In this document: positions 25,127 through 34,386 of the stretch, piece after piece
How positions within the stretch are numbered: position 1 is the first letter of the stretch
Layout: every line of letters starts with the position of its first letter
Assembly (NCBI RefSeq): GCF_000812565.1
Contig: NZ_JTAM01000041.1
Location: 26,229 to 90,228, forward strand
Length of the DNA stretch: 64,000 nucleotides
Direction of reading: 5' to 3'
Source: Flammeovirga sp. OC4
GTDB taxonomy: Bacteria > Bacteroidota > Bacteroidia > Cytophagales > Flammeovirgaceae
Position numbers and translations under genes: made by a program
Notes under the pieces: generated by a model
Databases searched by the model: none
What the model was told of the DNA's origin: nothing
The model's input: only the letters and a program-made list of their open reading frames with translations

Positions 25127-27130
25127 ATGACATTAAATCAACGATATTTCATATCATTTCCTCTAACAATCATCTTTGTTTGGGTGTTTTCTTTTTGTTC
25201 TAATGCTCAAACAATTTTTTGGGCCGATACGGTCTTTCACTATTCTACACAATACAGTGACGTTGCATTTGGAGCTACACAAGCCCTAGGAAAACCCAAT
25301 GTTCCCAATTCTATTCAAAAGAACCCTTTAGCTTGGCTTTCTGATGAAGATGAAAGTGCCGAAATTACCGTTGGCTTTGGCTTACCTATTCCCAATGTCA
25401 ATCAGATTATCATTGCTGAGTCCTTCTATCATAATGCTATTCAGGAAGTCACCATCATCGATGCAAATAACATAGAGTCAATCGTTTACGACCAAGTACC
25501 TTCTTATGTAAAAGATGGTGGGAGTATTTCCAATTTATTTATTAAGAAAAACACAGCTGGAATTAAAGCTATAAGAATACGATTACAAGCAAAATCATCT
25601 ATAAGACAATGCGGTATTGATGCCGTTGGGGTCTCTACTTCTTCAAAATCTATTGCTATTTTACCAGAAGTAAGTCAACTTATTGCTCCTACTGTCATGA
25701 CGCATCAGTTGAACAATACGCTAAATACCGATTATGATGAATTTACACCGACTCTAGATATAAGAGGTCAAAAATTACTATTTACAAGAAGCATTAATGG
25801 GAAACCTCTCTTGTATGAAGCGTCATTAGACAGTCAAAATGTGTGGAATGCACAGCCTGTTCAAATTGATTCTTCCACCAATGTTTTGCAACAATACATC
25901 ACAGCGATAAGTCCAGATGGAATTACCGCACTTTCAGTTATCGATGGTAGTGGTTCAGAATTTCACCTTTCAACCTTGGAACTTTCCGATTCTACTTGGA
26001 TAGAACAAGAGCAAATCATTATTCCAAATTTTCAACTCTTAAAACAAAAATCTGATTTCTTTCTGTCCAATAGTAGAAAAGTAATGTTGATGTCTCTCAC
26101 TGATCATCGGTCTGAAAATGAAAGTAATATCTATGTGAGTTTTAAAGATAAAGAAGGTAGATGGTCTGCTCCACAAAACCTTGGGAATACCATAAATACA
26201 CTTGGGAAAGAGACATCTCCTTTTCTCTCCAGTGATGAAAAAACATTATATTTTGCTTCTACCGGTCATGGTGGTTTTGGAGGTAGCGACCTTTTTGCAG
26301 TAAGACGATTAGATGATACCTGGACCAACTGGTCTTCACCTGAAAATCTAGGATCCTTGATCAACACAAAGAGTGATGAAACAGATCTTTGTGTACCAAT
26401 TACAGGTGATATTGGCTTTTTCTCCAGAAGAAATACAAAAGGAAATTTTGATATCTATAGTGTAAAACTACCAATTTTGTTACCTCCAGAACCTGTAGCA
26501 GTGATTTCTGGAAAAGTAATGAACAAAGACAATCAATCTCCTTTAAATGCTAAAATAGTTTATACTGACCTTGAAACGCAAAAAGAAGTGGGAACCGTTT
26601 ACTCTAACGCAACAACAGGTACGTATTATATAACTTTACCTTTAGGAAAATCTTATTCTTTCTTAGCACAATCTACAGGGTTTCTATCTCAAAGTGAACA
26701 TATTGACCTGGGAGATCAAAAAGACCAGGTGCATGCTATACAAAACCTTTTACTTGTTCCATTAGAAGAAACTGCAACACTTGTTTTGAAAAATATTTTT
26801 TACAAGACCAACAGCAGCTATTTAGAAAAAACATCTCATGATGAGTTGGATCGTATCGTTGAACTTCTAAGATCAGAAACTACTATTGAGAAAGTGACGA
26901 TAACAGGCTATACAGATGATCAAGGGAAAGAAAGTTATAATCAGTGGTTGAGTGAAAAAAGAGCTCAAACAGTTAAGAACTATCTTGTTAAAAAAGGAAT
27001 AGCTGCCTCTAGACTTATTGTTGAAGGAAAAGGTGAAAATGAACCTATTGACAGTAATGAAACAGAAGAAGGGAGAAAACAAAACCGACGAGTTGAGTTT
27101 AAAATTACAACTTTAGGTGAGGTGTACTAA
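25127..27130 (+). CDS. OmpA-family protein with beta-propeller and carboxypeptidase-regulatory-like domains (PorE-like)
   Basis: The start at 25127 (MTLNQRYFISFPLTIIFVW) gives a clean signal peptide ending SNAQ; an in-frame ATG at 25106 adds seven residues. Following it are a beta domain (about 20-165) with many NVNQIIIAESF-type strands, a region with PD40-like propeller repeats (DEFTPTLDIRGQKLLFTRS; SSDEKTLYFASTGHGGFGGSDLF), a carboxypeptidase-regulatory-like Ig fold (ISGKVMNKDNQSPLNAKIVY), and a C-terminal OmpA peptidoglycan-binding domain (ITGYTDDQGKESYNQWLSEKRA) with the NRRVEF ending. This domain order resembles PorE, which ties the T9SS to peptidoglycan, but the N-terminal domain differs. 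It ends in a two-way terminator. Confidence 0.83.
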   Translation: MTLNQRYFISFPLTIIFVWVFSFCSNAQTIFWADTVFHYSTQYSDVAFGATQALGKPNVPNSIQKNPLAWLSDEDESAEITVGFGLPIPNVNQIIIAESFYHNAIQEVTIIDANNIESIVYDQVPSYVKDGGSISNLFIKKNTAGIKAIRIRLQAKSSIRQCGIDAVGVSTSSKSIAILPEVSQLIAPTVMTHQLNNTLNTDYDEFTPTLDIRGQKLLFTRSINGKPLLYEASLDSQNVWNAQPVQIDSSTNVLQQYITAISPDGITALSVIDGSGSEFHLSTLELSDSTWIEQEQIIIPNFQLLKQKSDFFLSNSRKVMLMSLTDHRSENESNIYVSFKDKEGRWSAPQNLGNTINTLGKETSPFLSSDEKTLYFASTGHGGFGGSDLFAVRRLDDTWTNWSSPENLGSLINTKSDETDLCVPITGDIGFFSRRNTKGNFDIYSVKLPILLPPEPVAVISGKVMNKDNQSPLNAKIVYTDLETQKEVGTVYSNATTGTYYITLPLGKSYSFLAQSTGFLSQSEHIDLGDQKDQVHAIQNLLLVPLEETATLVLKNIFYKTNSSYLEKTSHDELDRIVELLRSETTIEKVTITGYTDDQGKESYNQWLSEKRAQTVKNYLVKKGIAASRLIVEGKGENEPIDSNETEEGRKQNRRVEFKITTLGEVY

Positions 27131-27186
27131 AAAAGTTGTATTGTCATGCCTAATTCAAAGAATATAAACAGTTCAATACAACTTTT
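27131..27186. terminator. Two-way terminator between convergent genes
   Basis: AAAAGTTGTATTG (27131-27143) pairs with CAATACAACTTTT (27174-27186) over 13 bases around a 30-base loop, between stops at 27130 and 27200. Confidence 0.65.
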
Positions 27187-27199
27187 CATTATATATTTT

Positions 27200-27718
27200 C
27201 TATTCGAAAAATAGAACAAAGAGTGTCAATGCAATTCCTCCCAATGTAAAATACATCCCTTTCTTGAAGATTTTCGTTTTCGGTGCAAACATCCAAAATG
27301 TGGAAAGCACAAAAAAGAATAACGATACCCCGAAAAAGATATTCAAAAAGAATAACGGATCACCCGAAGTTGCCTTGTGCATATGATTCATCTTCTCAAT
27401 CATGTAAGGCTGCTTTTTCAAAGTGTATTTTGCTTCACCTGTTTTTACATTATATGTACCTTGTTTATAATGGTACAAGTCTCCTTCAACTTTGCTTACT
27501 TTAAGTCTTCTAACACCAATTGCCTTTCCGATCTTATCTTTCTCAAGTCCGGCATCAACTGTCTTTTCGAAGTAATAATCCCTCTTTAAGAAGTCAGTAT
27601 CTCTAAAGATTAAAATAATGCCGCTGAATGAATAAACAGCCATAATACCTGCTAAAAAAAATCCAAGATAACGGTGAATAATTCGCATCCAGTAAGCGGT
27701 AGTATTTTTCTTTGCCAT
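27200..27718 (-). CDS. PepSY-domain membrane protein
   Basis: 172 residues with an N-terminal WMRIIHRYLGFFLAGIMAVYSFSGIILIFRD helix typical of PepSY-associated membrane proteins, two more C-terminal helices (FFLNIFFGVSLFFFVLSTFWMF and GMYFTLGGIALTLFVLFF), and the histidine-containing MNHMHKATSGD before them. The periplasmic middle is a compact PepSY-like domain. Such proteins are often near iron or haem uptake genes; none is adjacent here. A TAATTTTG box lies upstream at 27765-27772. Confidence 0.75.
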   Translation of the reverse strand: MAKKNTTAYWMRIIHRYLGFFLAGIMAVYSFSGIILIFRDTDFLKRDYYFEKTVDAGLEKDKIGKAIGVRRLKVSKVEGDLYHYKQGTYNVKTGEAKYTLKKQPYMIEKMNHMHKATSGDPLFFLNIFFGVSLFFFVLSTFWMFAPKTKIFKKGMYFTLGGIALTLFVLFFE

Positions 27719-27978
27719 GTTTAGTTTAAATTAGAATTAGTCTAAATAATTTCGTGCAATATTACAAAATTATCAATTCGGAAAAAAGGATATTATACGA
27801 CTACCCAATCTATTTTTAATACCAAACGTCAAAATCAATCTTATGACATAGAAAGAATAACAATGAAAATTATTCAAGTAATCCATTTACTATCAAGCCA
27901 AAAAATGTAACCTGCATTATGGATGTCACTTAAATTTTGTTACCTATTTTAATTTAGCAACATCGTTTCCTTATCGTT

Positions 27979-28093
27979 ATATTTACACCATAAATTAAGC
28001 TTTTAGTGTAGAACTGCATAGAAATTAGTTGATCTATTATTCTTTACCTTTTAACTAGTTTACACCTTATACAATAGTATAAGGTGTTTTTTA
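27979..28093 (+). ncRNA. Candidate small RNA or remnant leader
   Basis: Between the promoter-like TATATTTA (27979) and the terminator (ending 28093) lie CATAAATTAAG, TTAGTGTA, AACTGCA, and TTCTTTA in the same order as in the leader of the barrel gene at 49250. No reading frame of note is present. Either a small RNA of about 100 bases, or the relic of a leader whose gene was lost. Confidence 0.35.
28062..28093 (+). terminator. Strong intrinsic terminator without an upstream gene
   Basis: ACACCTTATAC (28062-28072) and GTATAAGGTGT (28077-28087) pair perfectly over 11 bases with a 4-base loop, followed by TTTTTT. The nearest + strand gene ends more than 900 bases upstream. Confidence 0.75.
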
Positions 28094-28339
28094 TATCAAC
28101 CTCTTAGACCGAAAGTGATTAATCAATAAAAGTCAGTTCTGATTACAAAGTGGTAAAATCTCTAAATCCAGAAAAATGAAAATGTGGTTTTAATATTCTA
28201 ATTGGATTTAATAATTAATTCCAGTTGATAAGTGAAATATGTAAGGTTCATTGTTATTAACACAATTTACTAATCATTCGTTCGATTTGCACCGTATAAG
28301 AAAACATAATCATTAATACAGATAACTCACTTAATTGAT

Positions 28340-29428
28340 ATGAAAAAGAATATTATACATTCACTTTCTCTCCTATTTGTTTTCTCACTTTTATTTTCTT
28401 GCGATGAACAAGCTGAAAATAAACAAGAAACAATTAGACCTGTAAAAGTTATTACTACAACTACAGCAGATTATCTTTCAAATAAAACATTCAGTGCTAC
28501 AACTAAAGAGACCAAAGAGTCTAGCTTATCCTTTAGAGTGGGTGGTCCACTTATAAAATTAAGTGCTGAAGAAGGACAACATATTAAAAAAGGAAATCTA
28601 ATTGCAGAAATTGATCCTCGTGATTTCAGAATAAATGTTCAAGCAAAAAAGGCTCGTTTTATTCAAGCAGAGTCAGAAAAAACAAGATATGAAGGTTTGC
28701 TAGCAAAAGGTTCTATTCCGCAAAATGAATATGACCAGAAATTAGCGGCTTATTTAATCGCAAAATCTGAGTTTGAAGATGCCGAAAATGCGTTGAAAGA
28801 TACAAAGTTATACGCTCCTTTTAATGCGGTTGTCTCTAAAAAATTAGTAGAAAATTATCAGGAAGTAGCTGCAAAACAACCTATTGCAAGCTTATTAGAT
28901 TTCTCTGCGATTGAAGTGAAATTTACGATTCCTGAAAGCTTCATTCGTTACTTTGATTATGTCACAAGCTTTAAAGTAAAATTAAATGCTTACCCTAATG
29001 TAGTTTTTGATGCTACGCTAAAAGAAATTGGTGCTCGTTCTGAAGGGGCGACAGGTTTCCCAGTTTTCCTATACTTGACGACTACAAAAGAGATGATCAA
29101 AACGACACCTGTCGGTTCTGGTATGGCGTGTCAGGTGACGGTAGAAATGGATCAGAGAAATACTTCTAGAGGTGATGTGATCTTACTCCCAGTCTACTCT
29201 ATCCTTCAAAAAGGGGCTGATAAAAAGCCTTCAGTGATGGTTTTTGATCCTACGAAAAAGGTAGTGAACAAAAGAGAAGTACGTCTGGGGCAGTTAGTTG
29301 ATAAAGATAAAATACAAATACTTGGTGGTCTTAAATCAGGTGAATTGGTAGTAGAATATGGAGCTAATTTACTTCAAGATGGTCAAAAAGCGAGAGTGCT
29401 TGATTTCAATCCAACTTCTTCAAAATAA
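28340..29428 (+). CDS. RND efflux periplasmic adaptor (membrane fusion protein, lipoprotein)
   Basis: 362 residues with a lipoprotein signal (LLFSC, Cys about 21). Order of domains: barrel/lipoyl hybrid (LSFRVGGPLIKLSAEEGQHIKKGNLIAEIDPRDF), helical hairpin (about 115-160), return lipoyl half (DTKLYAPFNAVVSKKLVENYQEVAAKQPIASL), then a beta barrel and a membrane-proximal domain. This is the HlyD/AcrA adaptor that joins the inner-membrane pump to the outer-membrane channel. The pump gene begins 21 bases after its stop. Confidence 0.93.
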   Translation: MKKNIIHSLSLLFVFSLLFSCDEQAENKQETIRPVKVITTTTADYLSNKTFSATTKETKESSLSFRVGGPLIKLSAEEGQHIKKGNLIAEIDPRDFRINVQAKKARFIQAESEKTRYEGLLAKGSIPQNEYDQKLAAYLIAKSEFEDAENALKDTKLYAPFNAVVSKKLVENYQEVAAKQPIASLLDFSAIEVKFTIPESFIRYFDYVTSFKVKLNAYPNVVFDATLKEIGARSEGATGFPVFLYLTTTKEMIKTTPVGSGMACQVTVEMDQRNTSRGDVILLPVYSILQKGADKKPSVMVFDPTKKVVNKREVRLGQLVDKDKIQILGGLKSGELVVEYGANLLQDGQKARVLDFNPTSSK

Positions 29429-29449
29429 TCAACATCAAAGACATATATC

Positions 29450-32400
29450 ATGAGTATTGCAAAGTATTCCATTGAAAATAAAAAAGTAATACACTTCTTT
29501 TTAGTTGTATTGCTTGTAGCGGGTGTTCAATCTTTCTTCAGTCTTGGTAAACAAGAAGATGCCCCATTTACCATCAAACAGGTCATCATTACTACTGAAT
29601 ATCCTGGTGCTACTCAGTGGGAAGTTGAGGAATTAGTAACGGAAGTAATTGAAAAAGAACTTCAAAAAGTAGGTTACTTAAAACAAATCAAATCAGAATC
29701 TAGAAGAGGTCTGTCTCAAATAGATGTTGAGATTGTTCCTAATTTTGACCCTGATCAGCTCCAACAGAAATGGGATGAAATCAGACGTAGAGTAAGAGAC
29801 GCAGAAATCAATCTACCTGAAGGTGCAGGGCCTGTAAACATCAATGACAACTTCGGTGATGTGCTGGGGATGTACTATGCACTAAAGGCGGAAGATGGAA
29901 TTGATCCAGGAACATTGAGAGATTATGCGATTTATATCCAAAAGAGTTTAAAACCAATCAAAGGGGTTGCAAAAGTAGAACTTTATGGTGCACAACAACC
30001 TGTAATTGATGTAGAGATTTCTCAAACAAAATTAGCCAATTTAGGAGTTAGCCCTCAGATTGTATTTCAAACAATAGAAAATCATAATAAAATTGTTCAA
30101 GGAGGTACTTTTAATTCAGGAAGAACTTCTCTGAAAGTAGATGCTACAAACTCTTTTACAAGTATCGAGGACATTCAAGAATTAATTATTAAAGGTAAAA
30201 ATGGACAGCAGTTCCGTTTAAAAGACATTGCCTCAGTAAAACAAGGTTTCCAAGACCCTGCCGATGTACTAATGAGAGTAAGTGGTCAACCTGCTATCGG
30301 TATTGCAGTCTCGAATGAAGCAGGATTGAACATTGTAGAAACAGGTGAAAAAGTAGATGCAAAACTTGAAAAATTAAAAGGAACAATTCCTGTAGGTTTA
30401 GAACTTGTGGGTATCTACCATGAAGATCAAGTGGCTCAAGAGGCCAATATGGATTTCATTGACAACTTAGTAATGTCAGTAGTGATCGTAGTCTTGATCT
30501 TAATGTTTGCGATGGGTGTTCGTCCAAGTTTATTGATCGGTTCAAGCTTGGTGTTTGCAATTGTAACAACCCTTGTATTTATGGAATACATTGGACTGAC
30601 ACTTAACAGAACTACACTTGCCGCAATCATCATTGCCATGGGTATGTTAGTGGATAATGCCATTGTGGTGGCTGACAATGCAATCAACGCCATGAAAAAA
30701 GGAGTGAAGAAAAAAGAAGCCTTAATCAAAGGTGCTTCTATCCCACAATGGGGATTATTTGGTGCGACTTTTATCGCTATCTTCTCTTTCCTTCCATTGG
30801 CATTAGCAACAGATGATACTGCAGAGACAATCCAACCTTTATTCTATGTATTGTCGATCTCATTGTTATTGAGCTGGGTATTCGCCCTTACACAAACAGT
30901 GGTTTATGGTGATTTCATGTTGAAAGAGCCTAAAGAAGCTGGTGATCCTTATGATAATGTGTTTTTTAAATCATTCAAACGTTTAATTGAAAAGTTAATT
31001 CAACACAGATGGATCAGTTTAGGTGGAGTAATCGTAGTATTTATTGGGTTTGCCATGTGGGGAAATTCAGTAAAACAAAGTTTCTTCCCATTTGTGTCAA
31101 AACCTTTATTCAAAGTGGATTACTGGTTACCGACAGACACTCCTATCGATTTCACTTATGAGGATTCTAAAAAACTGGAGAATTTCTTATTGAGACAAGA
31201 TGAGATAGAAAAAGTATCGATCACAATCGGCAGTACTCCTCCAAGATATTACCTCGCTTCAGTGTCATGGAGTAGCACTAGAAACCTTGCTTCTTTCTTA
31301 GTCGAAGTGAAAGACCCATCGATGTCTAATGAAGTAATGGAAAGAGCACAGCAATTTGCTCAAGACAGTTTACCACATGCTATCAGCGTATTCCAATTAT
31401 TTAAAGCTGCACCAACGCCAAAAGCAGATATCGAAGCTTGTTTCACGGGTCCAGATCCAAAAGTGTTGAGAGAATTGGCAGAAGAAGCAAAAAGTAGAAT
31501 TGCTCATGTGAAAACAGCTAAAAATGTCAGAGACAATTGGCGTGAAAAGACTCCGATTTGGAAACCAATTTATTCTGAAGAAAAAGGAAGAAGATTGGGA
31601 GTTACAAAAGAGCATATCGCTACTGCGACTAGAATGTTACGTGAAGGTGTTCAGGTTGGTGAATACAGAGAAAGAGACAAAAGAATGCCAATTCTTGTCA
31701 AAGAAAAAACAAGAAAGAATTACGATAACAGTAACCTAGGTACAATGCCTGTCTTCTCTGATGAAGGACAAATGGTGACACTTGATCAAATCGTTGACGA
31801 CTATGAATACAAATACGAAGAGGATTGGGTATGGAGATTCAACCGTCAAAGAATGATCGCTGTACAATGTGATGTGGTGATGGGATATGAAAGCCCTGAG
31901 GTAGAAAATGAGATTGTACCAATCATTGAGGCCATGGAACTTCCGGAAGGATATACACTCTTCTGGGATGGTCTTAAGAGATACCAACAACAATCCAATG
32001 AGGCAATCTCTGCACCCCTTCCAATTGCTGCAGTATTGATGTTAGGCGTATTGATCATTCTTTTCAAAGGATTTAGAAAGCCGTTAGCCATCATCGCGAT
32101 TTTACCATTGATCTGGGTGGGAATCATCTTAGGAATGAAAGTCTTCGGTCAAACTATAGGCTTCATGGCCATCTTAGGTCTACTAGGTCTCGTAGGTATG
32201 GTAATTAAAAATGCCATCGTCTTAGTAGAACAAGTGGAGATAGAAATGGAAGCAGGTTTGAATGAGTATGATGCATTGATCATGGCGGCACTATCAAGAA
32301 CAATTCCAGTATCAATGGCAGCAGCAACAACCATTTTAGGTATGGCACCGATCATCACAGATCCATTATTCGGAGGTATGGCTGCCGCAATTATGGGAGG

Positions 32401-32482
32401 TTTATTTGCCGCAACAATTGCCACACTGGTAGTACTTCCAATTTTCTACGCGATTTTCTTCAACTTAAAAAAGGCTCAATAG
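29450..32482 (+). CDS. RND-family efflux pump, inner-membrane transporter
   Basis: 1010 residues, the usual size of AcrB/MexB-type pumps: TM1 near 12-30, porter domain 35-330, TM2-6 near 335-480, TM7, second porter domain, and TM8-12 ending TLVVLPIFYAIFF. The proton-relay motif in TM4 is MLVDNAIVVADN, with Asp then Asn where E. coli AcrB has two Asp; this variant is frequent in RND subfamilies. It exports drugs, detergents or metabolites with proton influx. The gene is 2 bases before the tolC-like gene, so three genes form one operon. Substrate cannot be told. Confidence 0.94.
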   Translation: MSIAKYSIENKKVIHFFLVVLLVAGVQSFFSLGKQEDAPFTIKQVIITTEYPGATQWEVEELVTEVIEKELQKVGYLKQIKSESRRGLSQIDVEIVPNFDPDQLQQKWDEIRRRVRDAEINLPEGAGPVNINDNFGDVLGMYYALKAEDGIDPGTLRDYAIYIQKSLKPIKGVAKVELYGAQQPVIDVEISQTKLANLGVSPQIVFQTIENHNKIVQGGTFNSGRTSLKVDATNSFTSIEDIQELIIKGKNGQQFRLKDIASVKQGFQDPADVLMRVSGQPAIGIAVSNEAGLNIVETGEKVDAKLEKLKGTIPVGLELVGIYHEDQVAQEANMDFIDNLVMSVVIVVLILMFAMGVRPSLLIGSSLVFAIVTTLVFMEYIGLTLNRTTLAAIIIAMGMLVDNAIVVADNAINAMKKGVKKKEALIKGASIPQWGLFGATFIAIFSFLPLALATDDTAETIQPLFYVLSISLLLSWVFALTQTVVYGDFMLKEPKEAGDPYDNVFFKSFKRLIEKLIQHRWISLGGVIVVFIGFAMWGNSVKQSFFPFVSKPLFKVDYWLPTDTPIDFTYEDSKKLENFLLRQDEIEKVSITIGSTPPRYYLASVSWSSTRNLASFLVEVKDPSMSNEVMERAQQFAQDSLPHAISVFQLFKAAPTPKADIEACFTGPDPKVLRELAEEAKSRIAHVKTAKNVRDNWREKTPIWKPIYSEEKGRRLGVTKEHIATATRMLREGVQVGEYRERDKRMPILVKEKTRKNYDNSNLGTMPVFSDEGQMVTLDQIVDDYEYKYEEDWVWRFNRQRMIAVQCDVVMGYESPEVENEIVPIIEAMELPEGYTLFWDGLKRYQQQSNEAISAPLPIAAVLMLGVLIILFKGFRKPLAIIAILPLIWVGIILGMKVFGQTIGFMAILGLLGLVGMVIKNAIVLVEQVEIEMEAGLNEYDALIMAALSRTIPVSMAAATTILGMAPIITDPLFGGMAAAIMGGLFAATIATLVVLPIFYAIFFNLKKAQ

Positions 32483-32484
32483 TC

Positions 32485-33795
32485 ATGAAAAAATATATTT
32501 TATTCGTCTTCACTGCTTTCTATTTTACATTTAATGTACAAGCTCAAGAAGTATTGAAAATAAAAGATTATAGACAAAAAGTTTTAGAATATAATCAAGA
32601 TATCCAATCTGCTCAAAAGCAAATCAGTGCTGCTGATGAGTACATTAAAGTAGCAAATAGTGATAAAGGGCCAAGAATTGATGCTGGCGCAAGTTACAGT
32701 TATACTGGCCGCCCGTTTGATCCGACTGGATTTAAGCCTAGCAATGCTCCGATCGGGGAATGGTTGCCGGTTCATCATAACTACAATGCCAATATCACTA
32801 TCAAACAAGATATCTATACTGGTGGTAGAATTAAGAGTTCTATCAAATTGGCTCAGATGAAAAAGGAAATTGCTTCTGCTCATCGTGATTACACTGGTTC
32901 TGAATTATTATTTTATGCTGATCAGTTGTATTGGAAAAGTGTTGGAGATAAGGAAGCATTAGAATTGGCTCGTCAGTATCAAACATCAGTACAAACGTTA
33001 GTAGATGTTGCTAAAAACAAGTATGAAGCTGAAATCGTAAGTAGAAATGATCTTTTAATGGCTGAAGTAAAGCTTAATGAAGCAGAACTTGAAGTATTGA
33101 AAGCACAAAATAACTACAATATCTCAATTATGAACCTAAACAGATTGATGGGAAAAGAGATTATTTCTTCGACTGTAGTAGAAGATACAGTAGACTTTTC
33201 AGAATTCATATTCGATACCAATGATGTAGTGACTAGAGCTTTGGGACAAAGAGCTGAAATCAGACAGTCGATTGCGGAAGTAAAAGCAACGCATGCTAAT
33301 ACTGATTTAACTGCTTCAAAATACAAAGGCAATCTTCATGTATTTGCAAAAGGAGTTTACGGTGCACCAAGTCCACAATTGGCCAACTCCCCTGAAGGAA
33401 ATTACTATGCAGGTGCAGGCTTTTCGATTCCCATTTATCATTCGGGAAAGAAGAAAAGAGAATTAGCTGCTAGAAAAATAGAGTCTGAAATTGCTGTTTT
33501 GAATAGAGAAAAAGTGACAGATCAGGTCATTCTAGATATCAATGAAGCAATGTATCTATTAGATGAAGCGGCAAAGCGAGTTGAGTTAACCAATGCCTCT
33601 TTGGCAAAGGCGGATGAAAATTTAGATATGATCATTGATCGTTATAAAGATGGATTGTCTCCTATCATCGAGGTCACAGATGCTCAAGTAAACTGGCAGA
33701 TTGCTTACAGAGAGTATATCGATGCTAAGGTAAAATACAAAGTAGCTTGTACAAATATCGAAAAAGCAAGCGGCGATTTATATCAATCCAAGTAA
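32485..33795 (+). CDS. TolC-family outer-membrane efflux channel
   Basis: 436 residues with a signal peptide (ending NVQAQ) and two repeated coiled-coil/beta units of the outer membrane efflux family: first half KQDIYTGGRIKSSIKLAQMKKEIA, second half AGAGFSIPIYHSGKKKRELAARKIESE. The family motif ISNAMYLLDEA-like DINEAMYLLDEAAKRVELTN and SPIIEVTDAQVNW sits in the second half. It completes the adaptor-pump-channel operon, and is followed by a terminator. Confidence 0.92.
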   Translation: MKKYILFVFTAFYFTFNVQAQEVLKIKDYRQKVLEYNQDIQSAQKQISAADEYIKVANSDKGPRIDAGASYSYTGRPFDPTGFKPSNAPIGEWLPVHHNYNANITIKQDIYTGGRIKSSIKLAQMKKEIASAHRDYTGSELLFYADQLYWKSVGDKEALELARQYQTSVQTLVDVAKNKYEAEIVSRNDLLMAEVKLNEAELEVLKAQNNYNISIMNLNRLMGKEIISSTVVEDTVDFSEFIFDTNDVVTRALGQRAEIRQSIAEVKATHANTDLTASKYKGNLHVFAKGVYGAPSPQLANSPEGNYYAGAGFSIPIYHSGKKKRELAARKIESEIAVLNREKVTDQVILDINEAMYLLDEAAKRVELTNASLAKADENLDMIIDRYKDGLSPIIEVTDAQVNWQIAYREYIDAKVKYKVACTNIEKASGDLYQSK

Positions 33796-33817
33796 TGAAG
33801 TGATGTATTAGATGAGT

Positions 33818-33849
33818 GAAGGGGTCAGCGAGAGTTGGCTCCTTTTTTT
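33818..33849 (+). terminator. Terminator of the RND efflux operon
   Basis: AAGGGGTCA (33819-33827) pairs with TGGCTCCTT with one G-U wobble and a mismatch, followed by a run of seven Ts. Confidence 0.65.
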
Positions 33850-33872
33850 GTAGAAGAGTAAAGCATAAAAAA

Positions 33873-33901
33873 GTCATCCCACTTCACATTATCGGGATGA
33901 C
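33873..33901 (-). terminator. Hairpin with minus-strand T-run
   Basis: GTCATCCC (33873-33880) pairs with GGGATGAC (33894-33901); on the minus strand a T-run follows. It would stop read-through from the AraC side. Confidence 0.55.
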
Positions 33902-34329
33902 AATTTAAATAAAGTAACTTGTAATTCATAAAAATGACTAACAATAGTACTATGATCACTACATAATAACCTTTTCTCTAATCTCCTTTTTTGCTTTAAA
34001 AATGGAGAAAGTCATACAATAAAATGAATGAGGAGGATTAGTCAAGATTCGCACATGAAGGTGCATATGTATAGCATAAAAAAATCATAAGGTAATAAAA
34101 AATTCCAGCGTATTTGATACTAAGAAGATTATGACTGAAACGGTGTCGTCTTCTTACGTATTATTGTAACACTAATGTAAAAGATATTTTATTGTCCACA
34201 AAAGTGTGCGGAATATTACATTCGTTTTTTTAACATATTTTTTGTTTTAATTAAGTTTTCTATTTAATTTTAAAAAATACCTCCTTCAAAAATACGTTTT
34301 CCGTTCATCTTTACTCTAAAAAATGTAAA

Positions 34330-34362
34330 AAGTTCAACAAAGTAAAATACTCTATTGAACTT
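34330..34362 (-). terminator. Terminator after the AraC gene
   Basis: AAGTTCAA (34330-34337) pairs with TTGAACTT (34355-34362), with an inner AGTA/TACT stem, and T-rich sequence follows on the minus strand; the stop codon is 25 bases upstream. Confidence 0.65.
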
Positions 34363-34386
34363 AAGATAAAAAGTAAATAGTTGATT

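Larger units (their letters stand above)
27719..28339. other. Intergenic region with an orphan leader and terminator
   Basis: 620 bases without a protein gene. On the + strand a promoter-like box TATATTTA (27979-27986) is followed by a leader resembling that at 49103-49249 and by a perfect terminator (28062-28093). It could encode a small RNA of about 100 bases. The rest leads to the efflux operon. Confidence 0.5.
33796..34386. other. Intergenic region between convergent operons, with three terminators
   Basis: 590 bases without a gene. It holds terminators for the efflux operon (33818-33849) and two facing the AraC gene (33873-33901 and 34330-34362). Nothing else recognised. Confidence 0.6.
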
